A stretch of 64,000 nt of DNA, taken from contig JAIBAQ010000007.1 of the NCBI GenBank assembly GCA_019695095.1, positions 1-64,000 on the forward strand, in the 5' to 3' direction. The notes beneath the pieces were generated by a model. It was not told the origin of the DNA. It was given only the letters and a program-made list of their open reading frames with translations, and did not search any database. The position numbers and the translations under genes were made by a program. Each line of letters starts with the position of its first letter. Position 1 is the stretch's first letter. This document shows positions 1-7,485 of the stretch, in pieces. This DNA is from Candidatus Hydrogenedentota bacterium (lineage in GTDB: Bacteria > Hydrogenedentota > Hydrogenedentia > Hydrogenedentales > SLHB01).

Positions 1-222
1 ATCGAGGTGGGTTTCGAGCAACGGCCAGTCGAACGCTGCGGGTTCGTCAAAGTTGCAGCGCACCCGTTCTTCCAGCGTCAGCGCCGACAAGTCGCGATAA
101 TACGCATCAAGCGGAACGATGCAGGCGGCCTCCGCGCCCCAATGCGCGGCCAGAGCACGCGCCAAGGTTGTCTTGCCTGAGCACGATGGGCCGGCGATTG
201 ATGCTACCTTGATTAATTCCAT
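1..222 (-). CDS. udk: Uridine kinase, N-terminal 74 residues (cut by window edge)
   Basis: The frame opens at ATG 222 and stays open to base 1, giving 74 codons. The product starts MELIKVASIAGPSCSGKT, a P-loop close to the N terminus, followed by DAYYRDLSALTLEERVRCNF and DEPAAFDW. That is the uridine kinase pattern of a P-loop, then D-x-YY-x-DLS, then NFD-x-P-x-AFDW. Enzymes of this family phosphorylate uridine or cytidine with ATP or GTP in pyrimidine salvage. The C-terminal two thirds lie outside the window. The gene points the same way as its upstream neighbour, 42 bases away. A phosphoribulokinase-like relative is possible but less likely, because the YYRDLS and NFDEP motifs fit Udk well. 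Confidence 0.85.
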   Translation of the reverse strand, partial: MELIKVASIAGPSCSGKTTLARALAAHWGAEAACIVPLDAYYRDLSALTLEERVRCNFDEPAAFDWPLLETHLD

Positions 223-264
223 GCCCAGAGGCTAAAGGAAAGTCATCTTCATCGCAATTTGGAT

Positions 265-1413
265 CTAATTGCTTGGCCCAGAAGTGGCCGTGCGCTTTGC
301 GTGCCTGCGCCACCCCGCGGGTTTGCCATCTATTGTCCACAGGAGATTCGTCAACGGAAAGTACTCCACCGCGGGACCTGAAACGACTCCAAGGGAATCT
401 GAATGGAGTGAAATTGATGTCGAATTGACAATAATCCACCCCAACTCCAGTTCTTGCTTGATCCGTTCTCTCAACCGAATACGCCGAGAAACTTGAGCGC
501 CAACAATCAATAGCGCTACAAGCACCGCAGAGATGAGAACGCGAAATGACACTTGAAGGGGATCATACGTCAGGTGCACATTCTCGGCCAGTTTTCGCGC
601 TAAGCCTATGTAGACTAGAGTGATCCCGTAGGCGACAGGCGGGGTGAACAGCACGACTCGCAGTGCTGATTGCAGCCAAAATGCGCGGCTTAAGCGCCCG
701 TACTCGGCGAGCTCCTCCAATTCTTCAGGGGACGGACGTCGCCGCTTGTCTTGGTTTGGAGTCCCTTCCTCACCCCAACTTGCCGATACGTTCCACAACG
801 TTGCCTTAGAGGGCCGCCTTGTGGCTGAGGTGACACTCAGGCGAAGGAGATACTTCTGAAACTCACCGTTCACACAGTACGCCACGTCTTGATTGGCCAA
901 CAGCTCGACGGAGTTTACGGAACCAGGCTCCAAATTGAGCAGGCCCACTGCGTCAAGGGCTAACAGCGATTCATCTGTAGGATCGAACCATCCGAGTTGA
1001 CCTTCAAACCGGCGGACAAATCCCTTCTTGCACGTCTGCCTGAGGCGTAGACCTTGGAGCAGATGCTGCCAAGCACGAACTATCATCAGGGCTGACCCTG
1101 CAATTCCCCCAATTAACAGAAGGGTAGCAACTACCCAAGCGGCCTCTTCGTTATAACGACCCAGCACCAAAGCGGTTATGAAGATCCCCAATGCAACGGC
1201 CGAGGGTACAGCGAGCGGGAGCAGGCAGCCTACTGCCAGAAGTTGACGCCTATGTCGCGTAAGAGAACACCTTTCATCGGCTGCGAGCGTGCGAAAACCT
1301 GCAAAAGGAAGCCCCGCACATGAAATCACAACGTCCGATGGCGCAGACGCCGTATTGCCTAAGGTGATCGTGGGTAGTGGTGGCGGTTTTGGAGAATGCT
1401 GCAAATTCTCCAT
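265..1413 (-). CDS. Unknown four-helix membrane protein
   Basis: I do not recognise this 382-residue protein. It has a proline-rich N-terminal tail (about residues 1-30), two hydrophobic segments near 58-83 and 91-112, a soluble middle region (about 113-245), and two more hydrophobic segments near 250-273 and 288-307. A charged stretch (QDKRRRPSPEELEELAE) precedes the third helix. This suggests an inner membrane protein with a soluble domain of about 130 residues. The start is ATG 1413, ten bases after the stop of the sigma-54 activator on the same strand, so it may be co-transcribed with the pilus regulatory genes. No motif shows a function. Confidence 0.6.
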   Translation of the reverse strand: MENLQHSPKPPPLPTITLGNTASAPSDVVISCAGLPFAGFRTLAADERCSLTRHRRQLLAVGCLLPLAVPSAVALGIFITALVLGRYNEEAAWVVATLLLIGGIAGSALMIVRAWQHLLQGLRLRQTCKKGFVRRFEGQLGWFDPTDESLLALDAVGLLNLEPGSVNSVELLANQDVAYCVNGEFQKYLLRLSVTSATRRPSKATLWNVSASWGEEGTPNQDKRRRPSPEELEELAEYGRLSRAFWLQSALRVVLFTPPVAYGITLVYIGLARKLAENVHLTYDPLQVSFRVLISAVLVALLIVGAQVSRRIRLRERIKQELELGWIIVNSTSISLHSDSLGVVSGPAVEYFPLTNLLWTIDGKPAGWRRHAKRTATSGPSN

Positions 1414-1423
1414 TGTGACCCCG

Positions 1424-2812
1424 TCAGTCGCTTTCTAGTCCGTATTTCTTAAGGCGGTAGCGGAGCGAGCGGGCGGTCAGACCGAGAAGCTCGGCGGCGC
1501 GTTTTTGGGAGTAGCGGGTGTTTTGCAGGGCTTGCTGAATTAGGTTCGTTTCGATTTCTGCGACGTAGGCTTCGAGATCGAGGCCGTCGCTTGGCAATTC
1601 CTTAAGCGCTTCGGCAGGCTCTTGCATGTGCTCGGCAATGTAGGGAGGGAGATCGCCGATTTCGATACGGTCGCCTCGGCAAAGCGCTACAGCACGTTCT
1701 ACGACGTTGGCGAGTTCGCGCACATTGCCTGGCCAATGGAAGCGCTGCAGCGCTTCGGCTGCCTCGGGCGACACTTCAAACGAACCACGCCCCATCTTTT
1801 CCGCCTGCGCCTGAACGAAATGCTTGGTAAGCAGCGGGATGTCGTCGCCGCGTTCGCGCAGTGGCGGCACGGTAATCGGAATAACATTCAGGCGATAGAA
1901 CAAGTCTTCGCGAAACGCGCCTTCTTTCACGCGCTGACGCAGGTCGCGGTTGGTTGCGGACAATACCCGCACGTCAACTTTCTTGCCCGCTGTGCCGCCG
2001 ACGGGAGTGATGATGTTGTTGTCGAGTACGCGCAGCAGTTTGACTTGCAGTGTGAGCGGCATTTCGCCGATTTCGTCGAGGAATAACGTGCCGCCATCTG
2101 CGACCACGAACAGTCCTTCCTTGTCCTCGACCGCTCCCGTGAATGACCCCTTCTTGTGGCCAAACAACTCGCTTTCAAGAAGGCTTTCGGGGAACGCCCC
2201 GCAGTTGACTGCGACGAACGGCTTGAGTTGACGTCCGCTAAGCTGGTGAATCCCGCGCGCGACCAGTTCCTTGCCCGTTCCGCTTTCCCCGTGAATCGCA
2301 ACGATACTAGGGAGGTCCGCCACGCGGCGGATCATTTCGCGGACTTCTTCAATGGCCTTGCTCTTGCCGATGATGTTCTCGAGCCTGCCTCGATGAGCTT
2401 GGTCCTTACGCAAGGCCAAGTTTTCGCGGCGCAAGTTGCGCTGCTCAATGGCGCGCTGCACGAGCATGCGGATTTCTTCGTTCTTGAACGGTTTGAGGAT
2501 ATAGTCGGTTGCGCCGCGTTTCATGGCTTCAATGGCTGTTTCGACCGATCCGTAGGCCGTCATCATGATCGAAGGCGTCATCGGCGCATATTCGTTCAGC
2601 CACGAGAGAAGCGACATGCCGGCCTGGCGGTCGTTTCCCATACGCAGATCGGTAAGCACTAGATCGAAGGACTCCTTCTCGAGAAGTTCCAGCGCTCTTT
2701 CGACATTGGCCGCGCAAGCAACCTCGTAGCCGTCCTTCATCAGAACGATCTCAAGAATCTCGCGCATGCTGGCTTCATCGTCAACGACCAAAACGCGTAT
2801 ATGGCTTGCCAC
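1424..2812 (-). CDS. NtrC-family sigma-54 response regulator (PilR-like)
   Basis: The 462 residues have the complete NtrC layout. The receiver domain holds the acidic pair DD11-12, the phosphoacceptor D55 in LVLTDLRMG, and a lysine in ILKPF. The AAA+ domain has Walker A GESGTGKE (175-182), the sigma-54 contact loop as GSFTGA (222-227; GAFTGA is usual) and a Walker B ending in [11 protein letters not shown] Fis-type helix-turn-helix lies near the C terminus ([20 protein letters not shown]). Such proteins open sigma-54 promoters after phosphorylation. The gene follows the sensor kinase at 2818 with a five-base gap and sits beside pilT and pilB, so a PilR role in pilus gene control is the natural inference. 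No pilin gene is visible in this window. Confidence 0.92.
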   Translation of the reverse strand: MASHIRVLVVDDEASMREILEIVLMKDGYEVACAANVERALELLEKESFDLVLTDLRMGNDRQAGMSLLSWLNEYAPMTPSIMMTAYGSVETAIEAMKRGATDYILKPFKNEEIRMLVQRAIEQRNLRRENLALRKDQAHRGRLENIIGKSKAIEEVREMIRRVADLPSIVAIHGESGTGKELVARGIHQLSGRQLKPFVAVNCGAFPESLLESELFGHKKGSFTGAVEDKEGLFVVADGGTLFLDEIGEMPLTLQVKLLRVLDNNIITPVGGTAGKKVDVRVLSATNRDLRQRVKEGAFREDLFYRLNVIPITVPPLRERGDDIPLLTKHFVQAQAEKMGRGSFEVSPEAAEALQRFHWPGNVRELANVVERAVALCRGDRIEIGDLPPYIAEHMQEPAEALKELPSDGLDLEAYVAEIETNLIQQALQNTRYSQKRAAELLGLTARSLRYRLKKYGLESD

Positions 2813-2817
2813 GGTGA

Positions 2818-4449
2818 TTATCCTTCGCTACGAACTACGGGTAGGCGCACACTCATGGAAGTTCCCCCGCCCGCTCGCGATGAGGCGCGCAGGGTTCCGT
2901 CGTGCGCGGTGACGATGCGCAGGCAAATGGCCAGTCCCATGCCCACACCGGATTCCTTCGTAGTATAGAAAGGCTCGAAAATGCGCGCAACCTTGTCCGG
3001 TTCAATTCCAGGCCCTTCGTCATCGAAGCGAATCTCCACGAAGGCCTGGCCGGGTGTTACCGTAACGGTGAGTGCGCCCTTTTCGTCCATGGCCTCGACG
3101 GCGTTCTTGGCCAGGTTCACGAATACTTGACGGATTTGGGTTCGGTCTCCTGACACCGGGCACATCGTCGGAGGACTGACCACGTCAATTCGCAGGGCGC
3201 CATTTCCCTCGTATTTGCGCCGAATCGAATCGACGATTTCGTCCACAAGGCCGATGACATCGAACGCCTCGCGGCGCATGCGCGGCTTCCTCGCGAAGTC
3301 CAGGAAGTTCGTGACAATGGCGTTGAGCTGGTCCGATTCGCGCCGCGCAATATCCGCCAGACGCGTAGCCAGATGCGGGTTGTCGAGAGACGTAGGTAGT
3401 TCGTCCACCGCGCCACGAATGGCGGCTACCGGATTCCGTATCTCATGCGCCAAACCCGCGGCCAACTCGCCGACCACGGATAGGCGATCCTGGCGTTTGA
3501 GCTCTTCCCTCATCTTCTCAAGTTCGGTTAGATCGCTGAAGGACACAATCATCCCGGTCTTACGCTTGCGCCAGTCGTACATGCGGCTGGTGCTCAGTCC
3601 AAGAAGAATGGTCTTGTCGGGCCCGACCAATCCCGTGTACTCGTAGCGCGTGAAATCACGGTCTAAGCGCAAGGCAGTGACTACAGGGCATTCGTCGCCC
3701 GGAGGTACGCGCAAGACTTCTTCCACGGGTTTCCCAATTGCCTCGTCGGGCTTCAAATTGAGAATGCGTTCGGCGGCAAGGTTAACGAGCAACACGATTC
3801 CCTTGTTGTCCGCGATGAGGAAACCGTTATTCATGTTGTCGAGGATTTCTCGCTGGAATTGTTGCATGCGGTGAATGCGCTGATTCCAGTAACCGCTAAT
3901 CGATGCCGTGAGGAAATAGGCCAGAGTCTGCACCAGGAACCCGTACCAGAGGGCGAATAGATTCTGGTCAATCATCCATTCGCCTCGCGTGTCGTGCATG
4001 ACCGGGGTGTTCGCGACTTGGAGCACAAGCACGAGCATTACCAGGGTCGCGACAGAGGCTACGATCAGGCTCTGAACCAGACCAAGAAGTACGCCTGTTT
4101 CCAGGATGACCACGACAAAGAGGAATGTAAACAGACTCTCAGGGCCGCCGGTGAAACTCACGGTTGCGGCAACGACGCCAAAGTCCACCAGGACTTGAGC
4201 CCACATAATGAGCGGCGCTTGAGGCCTCGCGCGGCGGAGCGCGATCAGGTAGTAGGCGCTGTTGATTAGGCCGAAGAGATAGAAGGCGCCCAGGTATACA
4301 AGATCGTTAGTTTTGCGATCGCCGACGATGAGGGCACCGGACGCGGCTACAAGAAGGAGTGCGACCCGAATCGCCCCAAGCCACCACGTCCCCGTCAAAT
4401 AGCCATCAAACGCTGAGCGTGGGTGACTGTTTGATGAGCGGGTAGTCAC
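2818..4449 (-). CDS. Membrane sensor histidine kinase (PilS-like)
   Basis: The 543 residues start with about six hydrophobic helices (roughly 20-200). A PAS domain follows (from about 205), with phrases such as ILDNMNNGFLIADNKGIV, then the kinase core. The H-box is ELAAGLAHEIRNPVAAIRG. The ATP-binding lobe has N-box NLAKNAVEAM, G1 DDEGPGI and G2 GVGMGLAICLRI. This is the PilS layout: six transmembrane helices, PAS, HisKA and HATPase. The start ATG at 4449 overlaps the pilT stop by four bases (ATGA), which suggests translational coupling. Its likely partner is the sigma-54 activator immediately downstream. The signal sensed is unknown; in PilS systems it is linked to pilin levels in the membrane. 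Confidence 0.9.
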   Translation of the reverse strand: MTTRSSNSHPRSAFDGYLTGTWWLGAIRVALLLVAASGALIVGDRKTNDLVYLGAFYLFGLINSAYYLIALRRARPQAPLIMWAQVLVDFGVVAATVSFTGGPESLFTFLFVVVILETGVLLGLVQSLIVASVATLVMLVLVLQVANTPVMHDTRGEWMIDQNLFALWYGFLVQTLAYFLTASISGYWNQRIHRMQQFQREILDNMNNGFLIADNKGIVLLVNLAAERILNLKPDEAIGKPVEEVLRVPPGDECPVVTALRLDRDFTRYEYTGLVGPDKTILLGLSTSRMYDWRKRKTGMIVSFSDLTELEKMREELKRQDRLSVVGELAAGLAHEIRNPVAAIRGAVDELPTSLDNPHLATRLADIARRESDQLNAIVTNFLDFARKPRMRREAFDVIGLVDEIVDSIRRKYEGNGALRIDVVSPPTMCPVSGDRTQIRQVFVNLAKNAVEAMDEKGALTVTVTPGQAFVEIRFDDEGPGIEPDKVARIFEPFYTTKESGVGMGLAICLRIVTAHDGTLRASSRAGGGTSMSVRLPVVRSEG

Positions 4450-5519
4450 ATCGCCTTTTCCATCAGACGGCGCAGTCCTTCAGGATCGTTGCTGCGCTTG
4501 AACGCCATATCGACGCTGATGATGTTGCGGCGGGCTAGACGGAACAGCGACTGATTCATGGTCATCATGCCTTCGCCGGCGCCGATTTCGATCATCGAAG
4601 GAATCTGTTGGAGCTTGTCCTCGCGGATCAGCGAACGGATAGCGGGGTTGGGCAACATGACCTCAAGCGCGATAGCGCGCCCGACGCCGTTCGCGCGGGG
4701 AATGAGTTGCTGCACGACAATGCCTTCCAATACGAACGACAACTGTGTGCGAATCTGGGATTGCTGGCTGGCGGGAAAGACGTCGACGATACGGTTGATG
4801 GTCTGCAATGCATCGTTCGTATGCAACGTTGCGAATGCCAAGTGACCGGTTTCAGCCGTAGTAATGGCCGCCGCAATGGTTTCCGGGTCGCGCATTTCAC
4901 CGATGAGAATCACGTCGGGGTCTTGCCGCAGCACGTGCTTCAACGCGGCCGCGAACGACTTCGTGTCGGCATTGACTTCGCGTTGATTGATTAGGGCCAT
5001 GTCGTGTTTGTGAAGGTATTCGATGGGGTCTTCGATCGTAATCACGTGAACGGGACGTTCGCGGTTGACCTTATCCACTACCGAAGCCAAGGTCGTTGAT
5101 TTACCGCTACCGGTCGGACCGCAGATGAGCACCAGACCAAGCGGGCGGTACGCGAATTCCGCAACGACACGGGGCAGTCCCAGTTCTTCAAATCCGCGAA
5201 TCTCGAACGGAATGGCGCGGAATGCGGCAACAACCGATCCGCGATCCCGGTAAACGTTCAGGCGAAACCGGCTCAGACCTTCGAGGCCGAACGACATGTC
5301 GCATTCTCGCTCGCTCTCGAAGGTCGTGATCTGCTCTTCATTCATAACGCTGTAGATGAGTTCCTGTGTGTCTTCCGGACGAAGCACCGGATACTCGCTC
5401 ATCTGCGTTAATGCGCCGTCTATGCGCAGCACAGGAGGCACGCCAACCGCGATATGCAAGTCGCTTGCGCCCTGCTGAATCATTTTTGTGAGCAGTTCTT
5501 TGATACTAATGTCGGCCAT
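4446..5519 (-). CDS. pilT: Type IV pilus retraction ATPase PilT
   Basis: The 357 residues match PilT along the whole length. The opening MADISIKELLTKMI is followed by GASDLHIAVGVPPVLRIDG, then Walker A GPTGSGKS (134-141), an Asp box around ITIEDPIEY, Walker B LIGEMRDPET and the histidine box AFATLHTND. The C-terminal PilT signature AIRSLIRED is present (AIRNLIRE is typical). PilT is a hexameric cytoplasmic ATPase that disassembles pili and powers twitching. The gene lies 27 bases after pilB and overlaps the sensor kinase gene. The start at ATG 5519 fits the family N terminus. Confidence 0.95.
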   Translation of the reverse strand: MADISIKELLTKMIQQGASDLHIAVGVPPVLRIDGALTQMSEYPVLRPEDTQELIYSVMNEEQITTFESERECDMSFGLEGLSRFRLNVYRDRGSVVAAFRAIPFEIRGFEELGLPRVVAEFAYRPLGLVLICGPTGSGKSTTLASVVDKVNRERPVHVITIEDPIEYLHKHDMALINQREVNADTKSFAAALKHVLRQDPDVILIGEMRDPETIAAAITTAETGHLAFATLHTNDALQTINRIVDVFPASQQSQIRTQLSFVLEGIVVQQLIPRANGVGRAIALEVMLPNPAIRSLIREDKLQQIPSMIEIGAGEGMMTMNQSLFRLARRNIISVDMAFKRSNDPEGLRRLMEKAM

Positions 5520-5546
5520 ATGCCCCCCGTTTGCGTTGAAGGCGGA

Positions 5547-7268
5547 CTAGTCCGCCGCGCTCACCCGAAGCACTTCTTCAATGGTTGTCAATCCCTCGGC
5601 GGCCTTTTCCAGCGCGTTTTGGCGAAGAGTGCGCATTCCGCATTGCACGGCCACGCGCTTGATTTCGATAGACGGCGCGCGCGACATGATCAGCTCCTGC
5701 AATTCCTGGTAGTTGACCATCGCTTCGATTACCGCGACACGTCCGCGATACCCAGTATCCTTGCATTTGCCGCAACCTCGTCCGCGCACAAAGGTGGGCG
5801 GAGGAGCGCCGTCGGGATGCTTGTATTGGATTCTCTCTAAGACATCTGCCGGTACGCGAATCGGTTCCTTGCAGTCCGGGCACACCTTGCGTACAAGGCG
5901 CTGTGCCGCAGCCAATGCCACGGAAGACTGTACGAGGAACGGCTCCATGTTCATGTCAATGAGCCGCGTGAACACACTGGCCGCGTCATTGGTGTGCAAG
6001 GTGCTCAGCACCAAGTGACCAGTCAAGGCCGCCTTGATCGCGATGTCCGCCGTCTCTTCGTCACGAATTTCTCCGACCATGATAATGTCAGGGTCTTGAC
6101 GCAAAATACTTCGGAGACCGGCGGCAAATGTGAGCCCGATTTCGGAACGGGTTTGCACTTGGTTTACGCCGAACAGTTCGTATTCGACGGGGTCCTCGAC
6201 GGTGATGATGTTCGTGTCGGGCTGATTCAGTTTGTGGAGGGCGCTGTACAGCGTGGTGGTTTTACCGCTACCCGTCGGGCCCGTGAGCAAGATCATGCCA
6301 AACGGACGCGCCAACGCTTCTCCGAAAGCCTGCATTGGTTGCGCGGGAAATCCAAGCTTTTCCAGGTCGAGCGTAAGGCTCGACTTGTCGAGTACGCGCA
6401 TCACGACCTTTTCGCCGTAGTAACATGGGAGAATGGACACGCGAAAATCGATTTCGTGTCCCTTGAACTTGATACGGAAACGACCGTCCTGGGGAAGACG
6501 GTGTTCGGCAATATCCAGTCCGCTCATGATCTTCAGGCGCGAGATGAGCGCAGACTGTACGCTCTTCGGCGGACTCTTTGTCTCTTCCAAAACGCCGTCG
6601 ACGCGGTATCGGACGCGGAGTACCTTTTCAAAAGGTTCGATGTGAATATCGCTTGCCCGGTTCTCCAGACCTTTCGCGAGAATGAGGTTCACGAGTCGAA
6701 TAACCGGCGCATCCTGGGCCTCGGCCTGCACGCTCGCGATGTCCTCGACTTCGTCTTTCTCTTCGACGACGGTCACGCCGTCCTGCTGCTTCTCTCCGAC
6801 AAGTTCGTCGTAGAGTTCCGCGTGCGCTTTGCCTCCGTAATGCTTGTTGATCGTCGCCATCAACTCGGACTGCACCGCGACAACAGGTTCGATTTCGTAA
6901 CTCGTCAACATGCGCAGATCGTCCAGCGCCATGATGTTGAGCGGGTCGGCCATTGCAAGAGTGAGCACGTCTCCGGTCACGCTCACCGGCAACATCTGGT
7001 ATTGGCGGGCAAGCGACTCGGGGACTTCGTTCAGGACTTCCTGCGGAATGTTGTAATTGGCAACACGGATGTGCGGTATTCCGAGCTGCTCGCTCAGCGT
7101 GACGACAAGGTCCTCCTCGCTCAAATAGCCGCGAGAAACCAGGATGGTGGCGAGACTCTGGCCCGTTGAGCGCTGGATACCCAAGCACTCCTGGAGTTGT
7201 TCTTGCGTAACCAGGTCTTGTTCAAGCAGGACATCGCCCAAACGGCGCTTAGCAATCTTCGGTGGCAT
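5547..7268 (-). CDS. pilB: Type IV pilus extension ATPase PilB / GspE family
   Basis: The 573 residues comprise an MshEN (T2SSE_N) domain (about 1-160, starting KRRLGDVLLEQDLVTQEQL) and the secretion ATPase core. The core has RASDIHIEPFE, Walker A GPTGSGKTTT, Walker B IIMVGEIRDEET and VLSTLHTND. Two CxxC pairs (CPDCKEP and CGKCKDTGYRGR) form the zinc-binding tetracysteine site. PilB drives pilus polymerisation, and the MshEN domain is a known cyclic-di-GMP binding module in several homologues. The order pilB-pilT-kinase-activator on one strand forms a pilus motor and control cluster. The stop TAG sits inside the 16-bp perfect palindrome GGCGGACTAGTCCGCC. A type II secretion role is possible, but neighbouring pilT favours pili. 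Confidence 0.92.
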   Translation of the reverse strand: MPPKIAKRRLGDVLLEQDLVTQEQLQECLGIQRSTGQSLATILVSRGYLSEEDLVVTLSEQLGIPHIRVANYNIPQEVLNEVPESLARQYQMLPVSVTGDVLTLAMADPLNIMALDDLRMLTSYEIEPVVAVQSELMATINKHYGGKAHAELYDELVGEKQQDGVTVVEEKDEVEDIASVQAEAQDAPVIRLVNLILAKGLENRASDIHIEPFEKVLRVRYRVDGVLEETKSPPKSVQSALISRLKIMSGLDIAEHRLPQDGRFRIKFKGHEIDFRVSILPCYYGEKVVMRVLDKSSLTLDLEKLGFPAQPMQAFGEALARPFGMILLTGPTGSGKTTTLYSALHKLNQPDTNIITVEDPVEYELFGVNQVQTRSEIGLTFAAGLRSILRQDPDIIMVGEIRDEETADIAIKAALTGHLVLSTLHTNDAASVFTRLIDMNMEPFLVQSSVALAAAQRLVRKVCPDCKEPIRVPADVLERIQYKHPDGAPPPTFVRGRGCGKCKDTGYRGRVAVIEAMVNYQELQELIMSRAPSIEIKRVAVQCGMRTLRQNALEKAAEGLTTIEEVLRVSAAD

Positions 7269-7293
7269 TGGAAGGTCCTTATGATTTCAGAGA

Positions 7294-7485
7294 CTAGCCC
7301 GGATTTCTCACAAACACACTTCAACCTCTCTTGTGGCCAGTACGTTTGCGAGACTTGCAGCGATGAACAGAGCGGTCCCCGATGACAGAGAGTGTTCGTA
7401 AGAAATCCTCATGGCATAACCTCAAAATCTTGCACGTGAGCATTTTACGCCGCCGCCCAATCGCGCCGGTTTAGAATGCGGCCTA
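7294..7485 (-). repeat. Dispersed MITE-like element, copy A
   Basis: This 192-bp copy fills the gap between pilB and the DnaA-like fusion gene. The plus-strand left end reads CTAGCCCGGATTTCTCAC and the right end reads GAATGCGGCCTA. The last CTA (7483-7485) is the TAG stop of the fusion gene. An internal inverted pair joins GGATTTCTCACAAACAC near the left end with GTGTTCGTAAGAAATCC near the middle, and the right part keeps a degenerate GC-rich hairpin. It aligns along its whole length with the copies at 13118, 44163 and 45764. No ORF is evident inside it. Confidence 0.8.

Noticed and set aside
5994-7169. A 391-codon plus-strand reading frame opposite pilB
   Set aside because: It is an antisense frame produced by the codon use of pilB; its residue make-up is His/Arg/Val rich and without domain features.
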